Positions 1 to 9,135 are shown, counted from the first letter of the stretch. The stretch is DNA of 64,000 nt from CAG-552 sp964516925 (GCA_964516925.1 CAZEXL010000004.1:27545-91544); one strand, 5' to 3'. Made by a program: numbers and translations. The notes: generated from the letters alone by a model not told the origin.

Positions 1-3
1 ATT

Positions 4-1170
4 ATGCAATCAACCCTTGCCGACATCAAAGAGCAGGGACTTTGGAAGGAAGAAAGAATTATAACCACCGAGCAGGCTAACGTTATCGATACGACCGAAG
101 CTAAGAATGTTCTTAACTTCTGTGCAAACAACTATCTCGGTCTTTCCAACAATAAGGAAGTTATCGAAGCGGCTAAGGCAAGCTACGACAAGTACGGATA
201 CGGACTCAGCAGCGTTCGTTTTATTTGCGGAACGCAAAGCATTCACAAGCAACTCGAAGCTAAGCTCAGCGAATTCTTATCCACCGATGACACCATTTTG
301 TTCAGCAGCTGCTTCGACGCAAACGGCGGCTTGTTCGAAACGATAACCACCGCCGACGACGCGATTATTTCGGACGAACTCAATCACGCAAGCATAATCG
401 ACGGCGTAAGGCTTTCTAAGGCAAAGAGATATCGTTATAAGAACAACGATATGTCCGATCTCGAAGCTCAGCTTATTCAGGCAGATAAAGACGGCGCAAG
501 ACAAAAGGTTATAGTAACCGACGGCGTATTCTCGATGGACGGTATTATCGCGGACCTTAAGGGTATTTGCGATCTTGCCGACAAGTACGACGCGCTCGTA
601 GTAGTCGACGACAGCCACGCAACCGGTTTCGTAGGCAAGACCGGACGAGGCAGCTTCGAACATTGCGGAGTTAAGGGCAGAGTCGACATCATTACCGGCA
701 CGTTCGGTAAGGCGTTGGGCGGCGCAAGCGGCGGATTCGTTTCGGGACGCGCCGAAATCATAGCTTTGCTTCGTCAGCGCAGCAGGCCGTATCTTTTCTC
801 CAACACTCTTGCTCCCAGCATGTGCGCGGCAACCTTAAAAGTTTTGGATATGTTAACCAAATCCACCGAACTTCGCGATAAGGTTATGGACAACGCTAAA
901 TACTTCCGCGAGCAGATGGCTGCAAACGGCTTCGATCTTGCGGGCGCAGGTCACGCAATCGTTCCCGTAATGCTTTACGACGCGGTTCGCGCTCAAAAGT
1001 ACGCCGAAAAGATGCTTGAAAAGGGCATTTACGTAATCGGATTCTTCTATCCGGTAGTTCCCAAGGGAAAGGCTCGTATCCGTACTCAGATGTCGGCGGC
1101 TCATACCAAGGAAGATATCGACAAGTGCGTAAAGGCGTTTGTGGAAACGCGTAACGAACTCGGATTCTAA
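4..1170 (+). CDS. kbl: Glycine C-acetyltransferase (2-amino-3-ketobutyrate CoA ligase), 5' end possibly cut by window
   Basis: PLP enzyme that splits 2-amino-3-ketobutyrate with CoA into glycine and acetyl-CoA, the second step of threonine breakdown. The alpha-oxoamine synthase fold is clear: NFCANNYLGL near residue 38, VDDSHATGF at 201-209, and the Schiff-base lysine K236 in TFGKALGGASGG. The first visible ATG is at position 4, but the frame is open to the window edge and family members usually have about 8-10 more N-terminal residues, so the true start may lie outside. It ends 7 bases before the lipoate ligase gene and heads the glycine cleavage operon, which would consume the glycine it makes. 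A threonine dehydrogenase gene may lie upstream (inference). Confidence 0.93.
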   Translation: MQSTLADIKEQGLWKEERIITTEQANVIDTTEAKNVLNFCANNYLGLSNNKEVIEAAKASYDKYGYGLSSVRFICGTQSIHKQLEAKLSEFLSTDDTILFSSCFDANGGLFETITTADDAIISDELNHASIIDGVRLSKAKRYRYKNNDMSDLEAQLIQADKDGARQKVIVTDGVFSMDGIIADLKGICDLADKYDALVVVDDSHATGFVGKTGRGSFEHCGVKGRVDIITGTFGKALGGASGGFVSGRAEIIALLRQRSRPYLFSNTLAPSMCAATLKVLDMLTKSTELRDKVMDNAKYFREQMAANGFDLAGAGHAIVPVMLYDAVRAQKYAEKMLEKGIYVIGFFYPVVPKGKARIRTQMSAAHTKEDIDKCVKAFVETRNELGF

Positions 1171-1177
1171 AATAAAT

Positions 1178-2125
1178 ATGAGATTGTTGTTTTTAAGAGC
1201 CGACAAGCTTAATCCGTACGTAAATCAGGCAATCGAAGCAACGTTGCTCTCGCTTGCGGACGACGACACCGAGATTTTGTACTTGTGGCAAAACGACAAG
1301 ACTGTTGTAATAGGAAAAAATCAAAACGCTTTCGTCGAGTGTAAAGTTCCGTTTATCGAAGCGGACGGCGGCTATTTGGCAAGACGTATTTCGGGCGGCG
1401 GCGCCGTGTATCACGACAAAGGCAATTTGAATTTTACGTTTCTTTCGTCCAAAAAGAATTATTCGACGTCTAAAAATTTCGAAATCATGACGACTGCCAT
1501 GCGTAAGCTCGGTTTTAACGCCGAGCTTAACGGCAGAAACGACGTGGTTATAGACGGAAGAAAATTTTCGGGCAACGCATTTTATAAAAGCAACGCTTGC
1601 TTTCAGCACGGAACCGTTCTTATAAAGGCAAGCAAAGAAAAGATGGCGGAATACCTTAACGTCCCTAAGGTTAAGCTTATGGCAAAGGGCGTTTCGAGCG
1701 TAGTAAGCCGAGTTGTGAATTTGAGCGAACTCGACCCGACCGTTACCGCCGACAAGGTTGCCGCCGCGTTAAAGACGGCGTTCGAAGATTACTACGAGGC
1801 AAAGGCGGAAACGATAACCGCTTCCGACCTGGACGTCGACCTTCTAGCCAAAAACGTACGATTCTTTTCGGACGAAACGTGGCGAAAGGGCGACGACGTG
1901 TACTACGACGCGCGCGCGACGATAAGGCTTAGCTGGGGCACGGCGGACGTAAGGCTTAAACTTAACGGAAGCGTTATCGAAAAAGCCAAAATATATTCGG
2001 ACGCGCTGGACGTGGACGAAGTAATGCAAAAAGAGAATTTGCTTTTAGGAGCGGATTTATATAAAGGAAAAAACGGCGTAGACGATATAATCGCGGCGTT
2101 TAAGGAGCAGAATAATGGATTTTGA
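1178..2125 (+). CDS. lplA: Lipoate-protein ligase A
   Basis: ATP-dependent ligase that attaches free lipoate to carrier proteins, here most likely GcvH. The 315-residue product has the family signature RRISGGGAVYHD (69-80) followed by KGNLNFTF, and the conserved lysine K129 in GRKFSGNAF; the C-terminal accessory domain follows. I chose the ATG at 1178, 7 bases after kbl, although an in-frame GTG at 1139 lies inside kbl, because MRLLFLRADKLNP matches normal family N-termini. There is no good Shine-Dalgarno sequence before 1178, so translation may be coupled to kbl. It overlaps the next gene by 11 bases. Its place in the gcv operon ties lipoylation to H-protein supply. Confidence 0.92.
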   Translation: MRLLFLRADKLNPYVNQAIEATLLSLADDDTEILYLWQNDKTVVIGKNQNAFVECKVPFIEADGGYLARRISGGGAVYHDKGNLNFTFLSSKKNYSTSKNFEIMTTAMRKLGFNAELNGRNDVVIDGRKFSGNAFYKSNACFQHGTVLIKASKEKMAEYLNVPKVKLMAKGVSSVVSRVVNLSELDPTVTADKVAAALKTAFEDYYEAKAETITASDLDVDLLAKNVRFFSDETWRKGDDVYYDARATIRLSWGTADVRLKLNGSVIEKAKIYSDALDVDEVMQKENLLLGADLYKGKNGVDDIIAAFKEQNNGF

Positions 2126-3476
2126 TTTGATTGTACTCGGCGGTGGTCCGGGCGGTTACACCGGCGCAATAAGGGCGGCAAAGCTCGGCAAAAAAGTTGC
2201 GCTTATCGAAAAGGACAGCGTAGGCGGCACCTGCCTTAATCGCGGTTGCATTCCCACCAAGGCGCTTTTGCATTCGGCAGAGCTTTATTCGTCCAAAAGC
2301 GAATGGGAAGAACTCGGTATTTCGGCAGAAAACGTTCGTCTTGACGAAAACAAGATTTACGAACGCAAAGCCAAGGTCGTTTCCACTTTGCGCGACGGCG
2401 TAAAGTCGCTCGTTAAGGCAAACGGCATCGAGCTTATCGAAGGCGAAGGGCGACTGGCGGATGAGCACACCGTAAAGGTAGGCGATCGCAGCGTAACGGC
2501 AGAATATATTCTGCTTGCAACCGGTTCGGTTCCGTCGGCAGGCAGCAAGGAGCGTCCGCTTATAGGCGTAGAATACACGCTTAATTCGGACGACGTGCTT
2601 TCCTCTCCGATAAAAGGCGACAACATTACCATAATCGGCGCGGGCGTAATAGCTTTGGAATTCGCAACCTACTACGCCGCAATCGGCAAAAACGTAACGT
2701 TGCTTGCTCCGGGCGAACGCATTATAAAGATGATGAGCAAAGACGCAAGCGTTCAGCTTTCGGCGGTCCTTAAAAAGCAGGGCGTAAAGATTATTACCGG
2801 CGTAAAAGTTAAAAGCGTGGATAAAGATCATACCGTATTTTACGCAACCGAAAAGGGCGAGGCAAGCGTAAGCGGCGACGCCGTAATCACGGCAATAGGT
2901 CGTAAGCCGGTGCTTGAGATCGGACTTGAAAACGTCGGCATAACGGTAGAAAAATTCATTAACGTCGACGACGATATGTACACCGGCAAAGCGGGCATTT
3001 ACGCTTGCGGCGACATAACCGGCAAAATGCAGCTTGCTCACTTTGCGGCGGCAAGCGCAATAACGGCGGTCGAAAGCATGTTCGGCGTTAAGCATAGTAT
3101 GGACCTTAAAGTTTGCCCGTCGTGCATCTACACCAATCCCGAACTTGCGTCGGTCGGCAAAAAGGAAACGGACGTCGAAAACGCCAAAGTCGGTAAATTC
3201 TTAATGGGCGCAAACGGCAAATCGCTTATCGAGGGCGTTAATCGCGGTTACGTAAAGGTAATCGCCGACGAAAACGATACCGTAGTAGGCGCCGAGATAT
3301 TCGCCGTTCGCGGTACCGATATTATGGGCGAACTTTCGCTTGCGATATCCAAGGGACTAAAGGTGAGCGAAGTTGCTTCGGTAATTCATCCGCACCCCAC
3401 CGTAATGGAAGCGATAGGCGAAAGCTTAGAGGACGTTCACGGTCTTGCCACTCACATGGCTCCCAAAAAGAGATAA
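2115..3476 (+). CDS. lpdA: Dihydrolipoyl dehydrogenase (glycine cleavage L protein)
   Basis: FAD enzyme that reoxidises dihydrolipoyl groups with NAD+, here as the L protein of the glycine cleavage system. The 453 residues show the N-terminal FAD-binding GGGPGGY motif (9-15), the redox disulfide C40/C45 in GGTCLNRGCIPTK, a second dinucleotide fold near 175 (IIGAGVIALEFA), and the C-terminal active-site HPHPTVME (about 425-432). Length is normal. The start overlaps the lplA end by 11 bases and follows AAGGAG, so coupled translation is likely. There is no N-terminal lipoyl domain, unlike some clostridial versions. Confidence 0.95.
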   Translation: MDFDLIVLGGGPGGYTGAIRAAKLGKKVALIEKDSVGGTCLNRGCIPTKALLHSAELYSSKSEWEELGISAENVRLDENKIYERKAKVVSTLRDGVKSLVKANGIELIEGEGRLADEHTVKVGDRSVTAEYILLATGSVPSAGSKERPLIGVEYTLNSDDVLSSPIKGDNITIIGAGVIALEFATYYAAIGKNVTLLAPGERIIKMMSKDASVQLSAVLKKQGVKIITGVKVKSVDKDHTVFYATEKGEASVSGDAVITAIGRKPVLEIGLENVGITVEKFINVDDDMYTGKAGIYACGDITGKMQLAHFAAASAITAVESMFGVKHSMDLKVCPSCIYTNPELASVGKKETDVENAKVGKFLMGANGKSLIEGVNRGYVKVIADENDTVVGAEIFAVRGTDIMGELSLAISKGLKVSEVASVIHPHPTVMEAIGESLEDVHGLATHMAPKKR

Positions 3477-3573
3477 TTTAGTCTTTTGTAAAGAGTAAAT
3501 ATACACGCGCCTTTGCCTCGGGCGCAAACAGATGGGGCATTAACAAAAAAATAATTATTAAGGAGATATAATT
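3477..3573 (+). other. Intergenic spacer with small hairpin between lpdA and gcvT
   Basis: The 97-base gap holds a short GC-rich inverted repeat (GCGCC, an 8-base loop, then GGGCGC) near 3508-3528, followed by an AT-rich stretch and the strong site AAGGAGATATAATT before gcvT. No T-run follows, so it is unlikely to be a full terminator. I see no convincing -35/-10 pair and no glycine-riboswitch-like structure. It may stabilise or process the operon transcript. Confidence 0.4.
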
Positions 3574-4650
3574 ATGGCAAAAAGAACACCGTTATACGAT
3601 ATGCACGTTAAATACGGCGGACAGATCGTAGATTTTGCGGGATATGAACTTCCCGTTCAGTACGAAGGCTTGGGCGTTATAAAGGAGCATACCGCCGTAA
3701 GAACTCAGGCAGGTTTGTTCGACGTTTCGCACATGGGCGAATTGTTGGTTATGGGCGATAACGCGGAAGCAGCGTTAAACGAACTTCTTACCAACGATAT
3801 TCGCGGAATGTACGACGGACAAATAAGATATTCGCTTCTTCCCAACGACAAGGGCGGCGCGGTAGACGACGTGCTCGTTTACAGAATCAGCCAAAAGAGT
3901 TACCTTATCGTTGTAAACGCTTCCAATGCGGACAAGGACGCTCGCTGGATAAGCGCAAGACTTCCGCAGGACGTAACTTTTGCAAATATTTCGGACGCTG
4001 TAAGTCAAGTAGCTTTGCAAGGACCGGCTTCGGCTGCTATCATTCGCAAACTTTTGCCCGAAGAATCCATTCCGCAAAAGTACTATTCGTTTAAGAAGAA
4101 CGTCGTTATAAACGGTATTCGTTGCCTTATTTCTCGTACCGGCTACACCGGAGAATTCGGTTACGAAATCTACTGCGGCAATATCGACGCTTGCGAACTT
4201 TACGAGATCCTTATGGCTGCAGGTAAGGACGACGGACTTATCCCGGCAGGTCTCGGTGCGCGCGACACGTTGCGTTTAGAGGCTGCTATGCCGCTTTATG
4301 GTCACGAACTCGGCGAGGATATCCCCGTTAACGAAGTAGGACTCGGCTTTGGTATCAAGATGGGCAAGGAAAGCTTTGTAGGCAAGGCAGCGCTCGAAGC
4401 TCACGAACCCGAATACGAAAGAGTAGGCGCAAAGCTTATCGATCGCGGGATTGCTCGCGAAGGCTGCCCGGTATATCTTGGCGACGAACAGGTCGGCGTA
4501 GTTACCAGCGGTACTCACGCTCCCACGCTCGGTTGCCCCATTGCAATGCTTCGTATAAAGAAGGGTCTCGAAGGTCAGCTTACCGTTGACGTTCGCGGCA
4601 GAAAGCTTAAGATCGAAATCGTTCCGCTTCCGTTCTATAAAAAGGCGTAA
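3574..4650 (+). CDS. gcvT: Aminomethyltransferase (glycine cleavage T protein)
   Basis: Transfers the methylene group from aminomethylated H protein to tetrahydrofolate, giving 5,10-methylene-THF and ammonia. The 358-residue protein starts with the usual TPLYDMHVKYGG, has FDVSHMGE (49-56), and carries the Asp pair D98/D99 in GGAVDDVLVY, which corresponds to the catalytic aspartate region of the family. The C-terminal barrel with GLGARDTLRLEAAMPLYGHE is intact. The start follows AAGGAGATATAATT. Length and domain order are standard. Confidence 0.96.
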   Translation: MAKRTPLYDMHVKYGGQIVDFAGYELPVQYEGLGVIKEHTAVRTQAGLFDVSHMGELLVMGDNAEAALNELLTNDIRGMYDGQIRYSLLPNDKGGAVDDVLVYRISQKSYLIVVNASNADKDARWISARLPQDVTFANISDAVSQVALQGPASAAIIRKLLPEESIPQKYYSFKKNVVINGIRCLISRTGYTGEFGYEIYCGNIDACELYEILMAAGKDDGLIPAGLGARDTLRLEAAMPLYGHELGEDIPVNEVGLGFGIKMGKESFVGKAALEAHEPEYERVGAKLIDRGIAREGCPVYLGDEQVGVVTSGTHAPTLGCPIAMLRIKKGLEGQLTVDVRGRKLKIEIVPLPFYKKA

Positions 4651-4778
4651 TTGCAACGATCGGACGCAAAAGACGCGTAAAAACAAATCAATCACGACGT
4701 AATCCCGAATTTTCGGGTGAAACATTACAGGGCAAAGCCCGACACTAACAATAAAAAATATCCTTGGAGGACATAAAA
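4651..4778 (+). other. Intergenic spacer with two hairpins between gcvT and gcvH
   Basis: This 128-base gap contains two clean inverted repeats: CCCGAA/TTCGGG at 4704-4717 and GGGC-AAA-GCCC at 4730-4740. Neither is followed by a run of T, so they are more likely RNA-processing or stability elements than terminators. The gcvH ribosome binding site (TTGGAGGAC) lies at the end. No convincing promoter is visible. Confidence 0.45.
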
Positions 4779-5138
4779 ATGAGTAAGTTATTATTTGCAA
4801 AGACCCACGAATGGGCTAACGTAGACGGCAATATCGCAACCATCGGACTTTCCGATCACGCTCAGCACGAGCTTGGCGACTTGGTGTTCATCAACCTTCC
4901 TACCGTTGGCGACGAAATCACTGCAGAAGAAACTTTCTGCGACGTAGAATCGGTTAAGGCTGTTTCGGACGTTATGGCTCCCGTTTCCGGCAAAGTCGTA
5001 GAAGTAAACGAAGAGCTTGAAAGCTCGCCCGAACTTATCAACAACGATCCCATGGGCGCATGGATTTGCAAGGTAGAAGTAACTTCCGTTCCCGACGACC
5101 TTATGGACGAAGCTGCATACGCAGAATTCATTAAATAA
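4779..5138 (+). CDS. gcvH: Glycine cleavage system H protein
   Basis: Small lipoylated shuttle that carries the aminomethyl group between P, T and L proteins. The 119 residues include the lipoylation site K60 in the context ESVKAVSD, inside the typical all-beta lipoyl fold (FAKTHEW at the start; VNDDP-like INNDPMGAWICKV near the end). I chose the ATG at 4779, 8 bases after GGAGG, over an in-frame TTG at 4764 that lies upstream of the Shine-Dalgarno sequence. K60 is the expected substrate of the lipoate ligase at 1178. Confidence 0.96.
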   Translation: MSKLLFAKTHEWANVDGNIATIGLSDHAQHELGDLVFINLPTVGDEITAEETFCDVESVKAVSDVMAPVSGKVVEVNEELESSPELINNDPMGAWICKVEVTSVPDDLMDEAAYAEFIK

Positions 5139-5158
5139 GACGACACGGAGATAAAAAA

Positions 5159-6472
5159 ATGGCAAATTATTTATCTTCCACCGAAAAAGAAGATAAGGAA
5201 ATGCTTGCGGCGGTAGGTCTTGAAAGATTTTCCGATCTTTATCAGGATATCCCTTTCGAGCTTCGCAACAAGCCCCTTAGTATTCCTTCCGGTAAATCGC
5301 TTCAGGAAGTAGCGGACGAAATGCAGGCGTTTGCGGACAAAAACGTAAACTATTCTTGCATTATGCGTGGCGCAGGTGCGTACGATCACTACATTCCTTC
5401 GGTAGTAAAATATCTTTCGCAGCGTAGCGAATTTCTTACGGCGTACACTCCGTATCAAGCAGAACTCAGTCAGGGAATTTTGCAAAGCATTTTCGAATTC
5501 CAGACCATGATGTGCGCTATTACCGGTATGGACGTGTGCAACGCTTCGGTTTACGACGGCAGTACGGCTGCTGCCGAAGCGGCGTTTATGTGCATCGAGC
5601 GCAATAAACGCACCGTTTTGGTTCCGGACAACGTTAAGCCCAACACTATATCGGTGCTTCGTACGTACCTCGAACGTCGTAACATTACAATAAAGGTATT
5701 GCCGGTCGAAAACGGAACTATTAATATCGACGAATTGTCTAAGGCTGTTACCGAAGACGTAGCGTGCGTATACTTCGAATCTCCCAACTACTTCGGACTT
5801 ATCGAAGACGGCGAAAATATTTGCGGTACCGTTAAACAGCACGGCGCAAGAGTAATTATGGGTAGCAACCCGATGTCGCTCGCATTGTTGCGTACTCCGC
5901 GCGATCTCGGCGCAGACATCGCGGTAGGCGACGCTCAACCGTTCGGTATGCCTATTTCGTTCGGCGGTCCGTATCTCGGATACATCGCTATCGTAAACGA
6001 CAAGGATCTTATCCGTCGTATTCCGGGCAGAGTAGTAGGCGAAACCACTGATAAGGACGGCAATCGCGCGTACGTTCTTACGCTTAGAGCGCGCGAGCAG
6101 GATATCCGTCGTGAAAAGGCGCTCAGCAATATTTGCTCCAACCAGGCTCATTGCGTGCTTACGGCAGCTATGTACCTTACGGCTATGGGCAAGCAGGGCG
6201 TTAAGGAAGTTGCTACAGCTTGTACTTCGCTTGCGCATTACGCAGCCGAGGAGTTCGTAACCGGCAAGGCAACGCTTAAGTATCAAGGCGAGTTCTTCAA
6301 CGAGTTCGTAACCGTTTGCCCGACTGCCGCCGACAAGATCGTAAAGAAGTGCGAAAAGCTCGGTATTTTGGCAGGACTTCCCATCGGCAAAAACGAAATC
6401 TTGTGGTGCATGACCGAAAAGGTTCGCAAAGAAGATATCGACAAGGTTGCCGAAATAATGAGGAGGGCGTAA
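5159..6472 (+). CDS. gcvPA: Glycine dehydrogenase (decarboxylating) subunit 1
   Basis: N-terminal half of the split P protein, the PLP-dependent glycine decarboxylase. The 437 residues include the conserved stretch MRGAGAYDHYIP (about 65) and FQTMMCAITGMDVCNASVYDG (about 120-140), typical of the alpha subunit of two-subunit P proteins in Firmicutes. It lacks the PLP lysine, which is in subunit 2. The start follows CGGAG, 20 bases after gcvH. Its 3' end carries AGGAGGG, the ribosome binding site of gcvPB, 3 bases away, so equal expression of both halves is expected. Confidence 0.95.
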   Translation: MANYLSSTEKEDKEMLAAVGLERFSDLYQDIPFELRNKPLSIPSGKSLQEVADEMQAFADKNVNYSCIMRGAGAYDHYIPSVVKYLSQRSEFLTAYTPYQAELSQGILQSIFEFQTMMCAITGMDVCNASVYDGSTAAAEAAFMCIERNKRTVLVPDNVKPNTISVLRTYLERRNITIKVLPVENGTINIDELSKAVTEDVACVYFESPNYFGLIEDGENICGTVKQHGARVIMGSNPMSLALLRTPRDLGADIAVGDAQPFGMPISFGGPYLGYIAIVNDKDLIRRIPGRVVGETTDKDGNRAYVLTLRAREQDIRREKALSNICSNQAHCVLTAAMYLTAMGKQGVKEVATACTSLAHYAAEEFVTGKATLKYQGEFFNEFVTVCPTAADKIVKKCEKLGILAGLPIGKNEILWCMTEKVRKEDIDKVAEIMRRA

Positions 6473-6475
6473 TTT

Positions 6476-7915
6476 ATGGAATTGATTTTTGAAAAATCTC
6501 GCGAAGGCGTAAGAGGCTGCACCATTCGTCCGCTTGAAGTTAAGCCGCACGTAATTGCAGAAAAATACGCTCGTAAGGAATTAGATTTGCCCGAAGTTGC
6601 CGAAGTTGACATGGCTCGTCACTACACCGCATTAAGCAAACGCGCTTTCGGTGTGGACAGCGGCTTTTATCCGCTCGGTTCCTGCACGATGAAGTACAAT
6701 CCCAAGCTCAACGAAGAAGTTGCGGCTTTGCCGGGATTCACTCATACTCATCCGTACGCACCCGAAGAGTCCGTAAAGGGCAATCTCGAAGCTATGGGCG
6801 TTTTGGCTGACCGACTTATGAACATCACCGGTATGGACGGCATGACGTTGCAACCTTGCGCAGGCGCGCACGGCGAGTTTACCGGATTGTTGCTTATTGC
6901 AGCTTATCATAACAGCCGCAAAGATTCTAAGCGTACCAAGATTCTTGTACCCGACACGGCGCACGGAACCAACCCCGCTTCGGCTGTAATGGCAGGATTC
7001 CAGGTAGTAAACGTTAAGTCCAACGCAGAACTCGGCGTAGACCTTGAAGATCTTAAAGCTAAGGTCGGCGAAGATACCGCCGCTCTTATGCTTACAAACC
7101 CGTCCACCATGGGCTTGTTCGAACGTAACATCGGCGAAATAAGCAAGATTGTGCACGACGCAGGCGGCTTGCTCTATTACGACGGAGCTAACCTCAACGC
7201 CGTTATGGGCGTGGTTCGTCCCGGCGATATGGGCTTCGACGTAGTTCACCTTAATTTGCACAAGACGTTCTCCACTCCGCACGGAGGCGGCGGACCGGGA
7301 AGCGGACCGGTAGGTTGCAAAAAAGCGCTTATCCCGTTCTTGCCTAATCCGTCCGTAGTATACGAAAAGGGAGAGTGGAAGTTTACCGAAAGCGACAAGA
7401 GCATCGGCAAGGTGTCTGCTATTTACGGTAACTTCGGCGTTATGCTTAAGGCGCTTGCCTATATCGAAACGCTGGGTGCCGAAGGCATCAAAAAGAGTGC
7501 CGAACACGCCGTACTCAACGCTAACTATATGCGCGTTAAGCTTACCGATTTGTATCCCACCGTTGTGGATCGTATTTGCATGCACGAGTTCGTACTTGAC
7601 CTTAAAAAGCTTAAGAACGAGACGGGCATTACGCCTACCGATATTGCTAAGGGCATGATCGACCGCGGAATTCATCCGCCTACGATGATGTTCCCGCATA
7701 TCCCCGGCGTAATCGACGAATCGCTTATGATCGAGCCGACCGAAACCGAAAACAAGCAGACTCTCGACGAGGCTATTCAGGTTTTGCGCGACTTGCACAA
7801 GATTGCTTACGAGGATGCGCAGTATTTGCACGATGCGCCGCACAACGCGCCCATCAAACGTCCCGACGATGTTGCCGCTGCTCGTAATCCGATACTTAAG
7901 TATACCAAAAAATAA
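6476..7915 (+). CDS. gcvPB: Glycine dehydrogenase (decarboxylating) subunit 2
   Basis: C-terminal, PLP-binding half of the glycine decarboxylase. The PLP lysine is K263 in HLNLHKTFSTPHGGGGPGSGP-type context, and FYPLGSCTMKYNP near residue 60 is the usual N-terminal mark of this subunit. Length (479) is normal. It closes the operon kbl-lplA-lpdA-gcvT-gcvH-gcvPA-gcvPB. The stop codon is followed with no gap by a hairpin-forming repeat (7916-7944), then by a stronger T-rich terminator at 8011. Confidence 0.96.
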   Translation: MELIFEKSREGVRGCTIRPLEVKPHVIAEKYARKELDLPEVAEVDMARHYTALSKRAFGVDSGFYPLGSCTMKYNPKLNEEVAALPGFTHTHPYAPEESVKGNLEAMGVLADRLMNITGMDGMTLQPCAGAHGEFTGLLLIAAYHNSRKDSKRTKILVPDTAHGTNPASAVMAGFQVVNVKSNAELGVDLEDLKAKVGEDTAALMLTNPSTMGLFERNIGEISKIVHDAGGLLYYDGANLNAVMGVVRPGDMGFDVVHLNLHKTFSTPHGGGGPGSGPVGCKKALIPFLPNPSVVYEKGEWKFTESDKSIGKVSAIYGNFGVMLKALAYIETLGAEGIKKSAEHAVLNANYMRVKLTDLYPTVVDRICMHEFVLDLKKLKNETGITPTDIAKGMIDRGIHPPTMMFPHIPGVIDESLMIEPTETENKQTLDEAIQVLRDLHKIAYEDAQYLHDAPHNAPIKRPDDVAAARNPILKYTKK

Positions 7916-8728
7916 CTTACCTTTCTTTCGAAAAGAAAGGTAAGCGAAAGAAACTTAAACCGTACTTTTCTTTAGGTAAGAAAAGTAGGCAAAAGAAACC
8001 TAAACTAAAAAGGGTAGTGAGTAAAATCACTACTCTTTTTTTGCACATAGTAACTTAATTGCCACCTTAGCCACGTCACTAACGAGCCGCAGGCGAAGAA
8101 TCTCGCGGAAGCGTCTTACTTTTCTTTGGAAAAGAAAAGTAAGCAAAAGAAACTTAAACTTTGGGCTACGCACTTAAAATCACTTATCACCAACGAGTAG
8201 CGAAGCGACGCGGCAATCTCTCCGTGAAACTTTTACTACTCGGCACAATTAAACGCACTATCGTTCGCAAACGTAAAAAAAGGAATCGCTTCCGCGAGAT
8301 CCTTCAGTTCCTTCAGGATGACATTAAGTAGGGGAAGTGTACTTAATATCCTTAGATTTTGGCAACCAACAACGCAAAAATCTACTTTTATTTTTCGTAC
8401 TAAACCTCTCTTGTCATTCTGAGCGTTAGCGAAGAATCTCGCGGAAGCGTCTTACTTTTCTTTGGAAAAGAAAAGTAAGCAAAAGAAACTTAATCTTATA
8501 ATAGTTGTTTAAAAAAAGGACACGGTTGTGTCCTTTTTTTAAAGGGCGAGATTGCCACGTTTGCTAACGCAAACTCGCAATGACAAGGCTAGGTAGGTCG
8601 TTTTTATTACATTATTTTCTACTCAAAACCATATGTCATTGCGAGCGAAGCGCGGCAATCTCTCCGTGCAAATGCAAGCTATCGGCACAATCAAACGCAT
8701 CACCGCTTAAACTATACTAATTAAAAAA
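7916..8728. repeat. Non-coding block of dispersed palindromic repeats (families R1, R2, R3)
   Basis: About 800 bases without a credible gene. Family R1 (inverted repeat of the form CTTAC-YTTTCTTT / AAAGAAARGTAAG plus a tail CAAAAGAAACTTAAA) occurs at 7916-7960, 7961-8006, 8115-8158 and 8451-8494. Family R2 (CATTCTGAG...AGAATCTCGCGGAAGCG or its CATCCTGAG form) occurs near 8084, 8281-8325 (inverted) and 8413-8450. Family R3 (CATTGCGAG...GGCAATCTCTCCG) occurs near 8190, 8548-8583 (inverted) and 8638-8670. The stretches 8279-8410 and 8540-8700 recur almost unchanged near 44760-44890 and 44581-44740. Confidence 0.85.
8011..8042 (+). terminator. Rho-independent terminator of the glycine cleavage operon
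   Basis: A 10-bp stem (AGGGTAGTGA pairing TCACTACTCT, one G-T pair) with a GTAAAA loop, followed by a run of 7 or more T. It lies about 100 bases after gcvPB, past two R1 hairpins. Confidence 0.85.
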
Positions 8729-8768
8729 ACTACCGATAACAAGTTCGTGCGTTGGTATCGGTAGTTTT
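8729..8768 (-). terminator. Terminator of the XRE regulator (possibly bidirectional)
   Basis: Stem ACTACCGATA / TATCGGTAGT with a 17-base loop, flanked by A-runs on one side and T-runs on the other. On the minus strand it follows the stop codon of the regulator directly. Confidence 0.8.
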
Positions 8769-9053
8769 TCAATGTTTCAGCGATTTAATATCTTCGACTA
8801 TTTGCCGTATATGAACAATCTCGTCTTTGCTCAGTCCCTCAACAAACAATAATTCTTTTTCCTCACGGCATAGCAGATAATCGGTCGTCACGCTAAAAAA
8901 GTCGGCTAGTTTACAAAGCATATCAATGGACGGCAAAACGTTGTCGTTTTCCCAATTGCTAATACATTGTTTGGTAAGCCCCAAAGCTTTGGCAAGTTCT
9001 ACTTGCGTCATCTTTTTTGAATTTCTTAATTCTTTAATCCTTTCGTTAAGCAT
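8769..9053 (-). CDS. XRE-family HTH transcriptional regulator
   Basis: A 94-residue DNA-binding protein with a Cro/C1-type helix-turn-helix: MLNERIKELRNSKKMTQ, then VELAKALGLTKQCISNWEND as the recognition region, and ending with DYLLCREE plus a short helical tail. The frame is open upstream to 9206, but the ATG at 9053 gives the standard family N-terminus, and the upstream residues are hydrophobic and unlike the family. It is divergent from the TM2-like gene at 9362 and likely controls the shared 9054-9361 region (inference). The ribosome binding site is weak. Confidence 0.88.
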   Translation of the reverse strand: MLNERIKELRNSKKMTQVELAKALGLTKQCISNWENDNVLPSIDMLCKLADFFSVTTDYLLCREEKELLFVEGLSKDEIVHIRQIVEDIKSLKH

Positions 9054-9100
9054 TTTAACACCAAAAATCAATTTTTTTTTTACTATTATATAAAAATTTG

Positions 9101-9129
9101 TTGACTTTATAAAAATACTTTGGTATACT
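9101..9129 (+). promoter_or_regulatory. Strong sigma-A promoter for the membrane-protein gene at 9362
   Basis: TTGACT (9101-9106), 17-base spacer, TATACT (9124-9129) with an extended -10 TGG just before it. Two direct copies of TATAAAAAT (9089-9097 and 9108-9116) flank the -35 box and could bind the divergent XRE regulator. A TATAAT on the opposite strand near 9085-9092 may serve the regulator, so the two promoters overlap. Confidence 0.75.
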
Positions 9130-9135
9130 AATAAT

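Noticed and set aside
2100..3095. 331-codon minus-strand frame over lpdA
   Set aside because: Antisense shadow; lpdA has all family motifs on the plus strand.
3477..3573. Glycine riboswitch before gcvT
   Set aside because: The gap is too short and lacks the conserved aptamer layout; a riboswitch, if present, would lie upstream of the window.
5171..6550. 459-codon minus-strand frame over gcvPA
   Set aside because: Antisense shadow of a well-supported enzyme gene.
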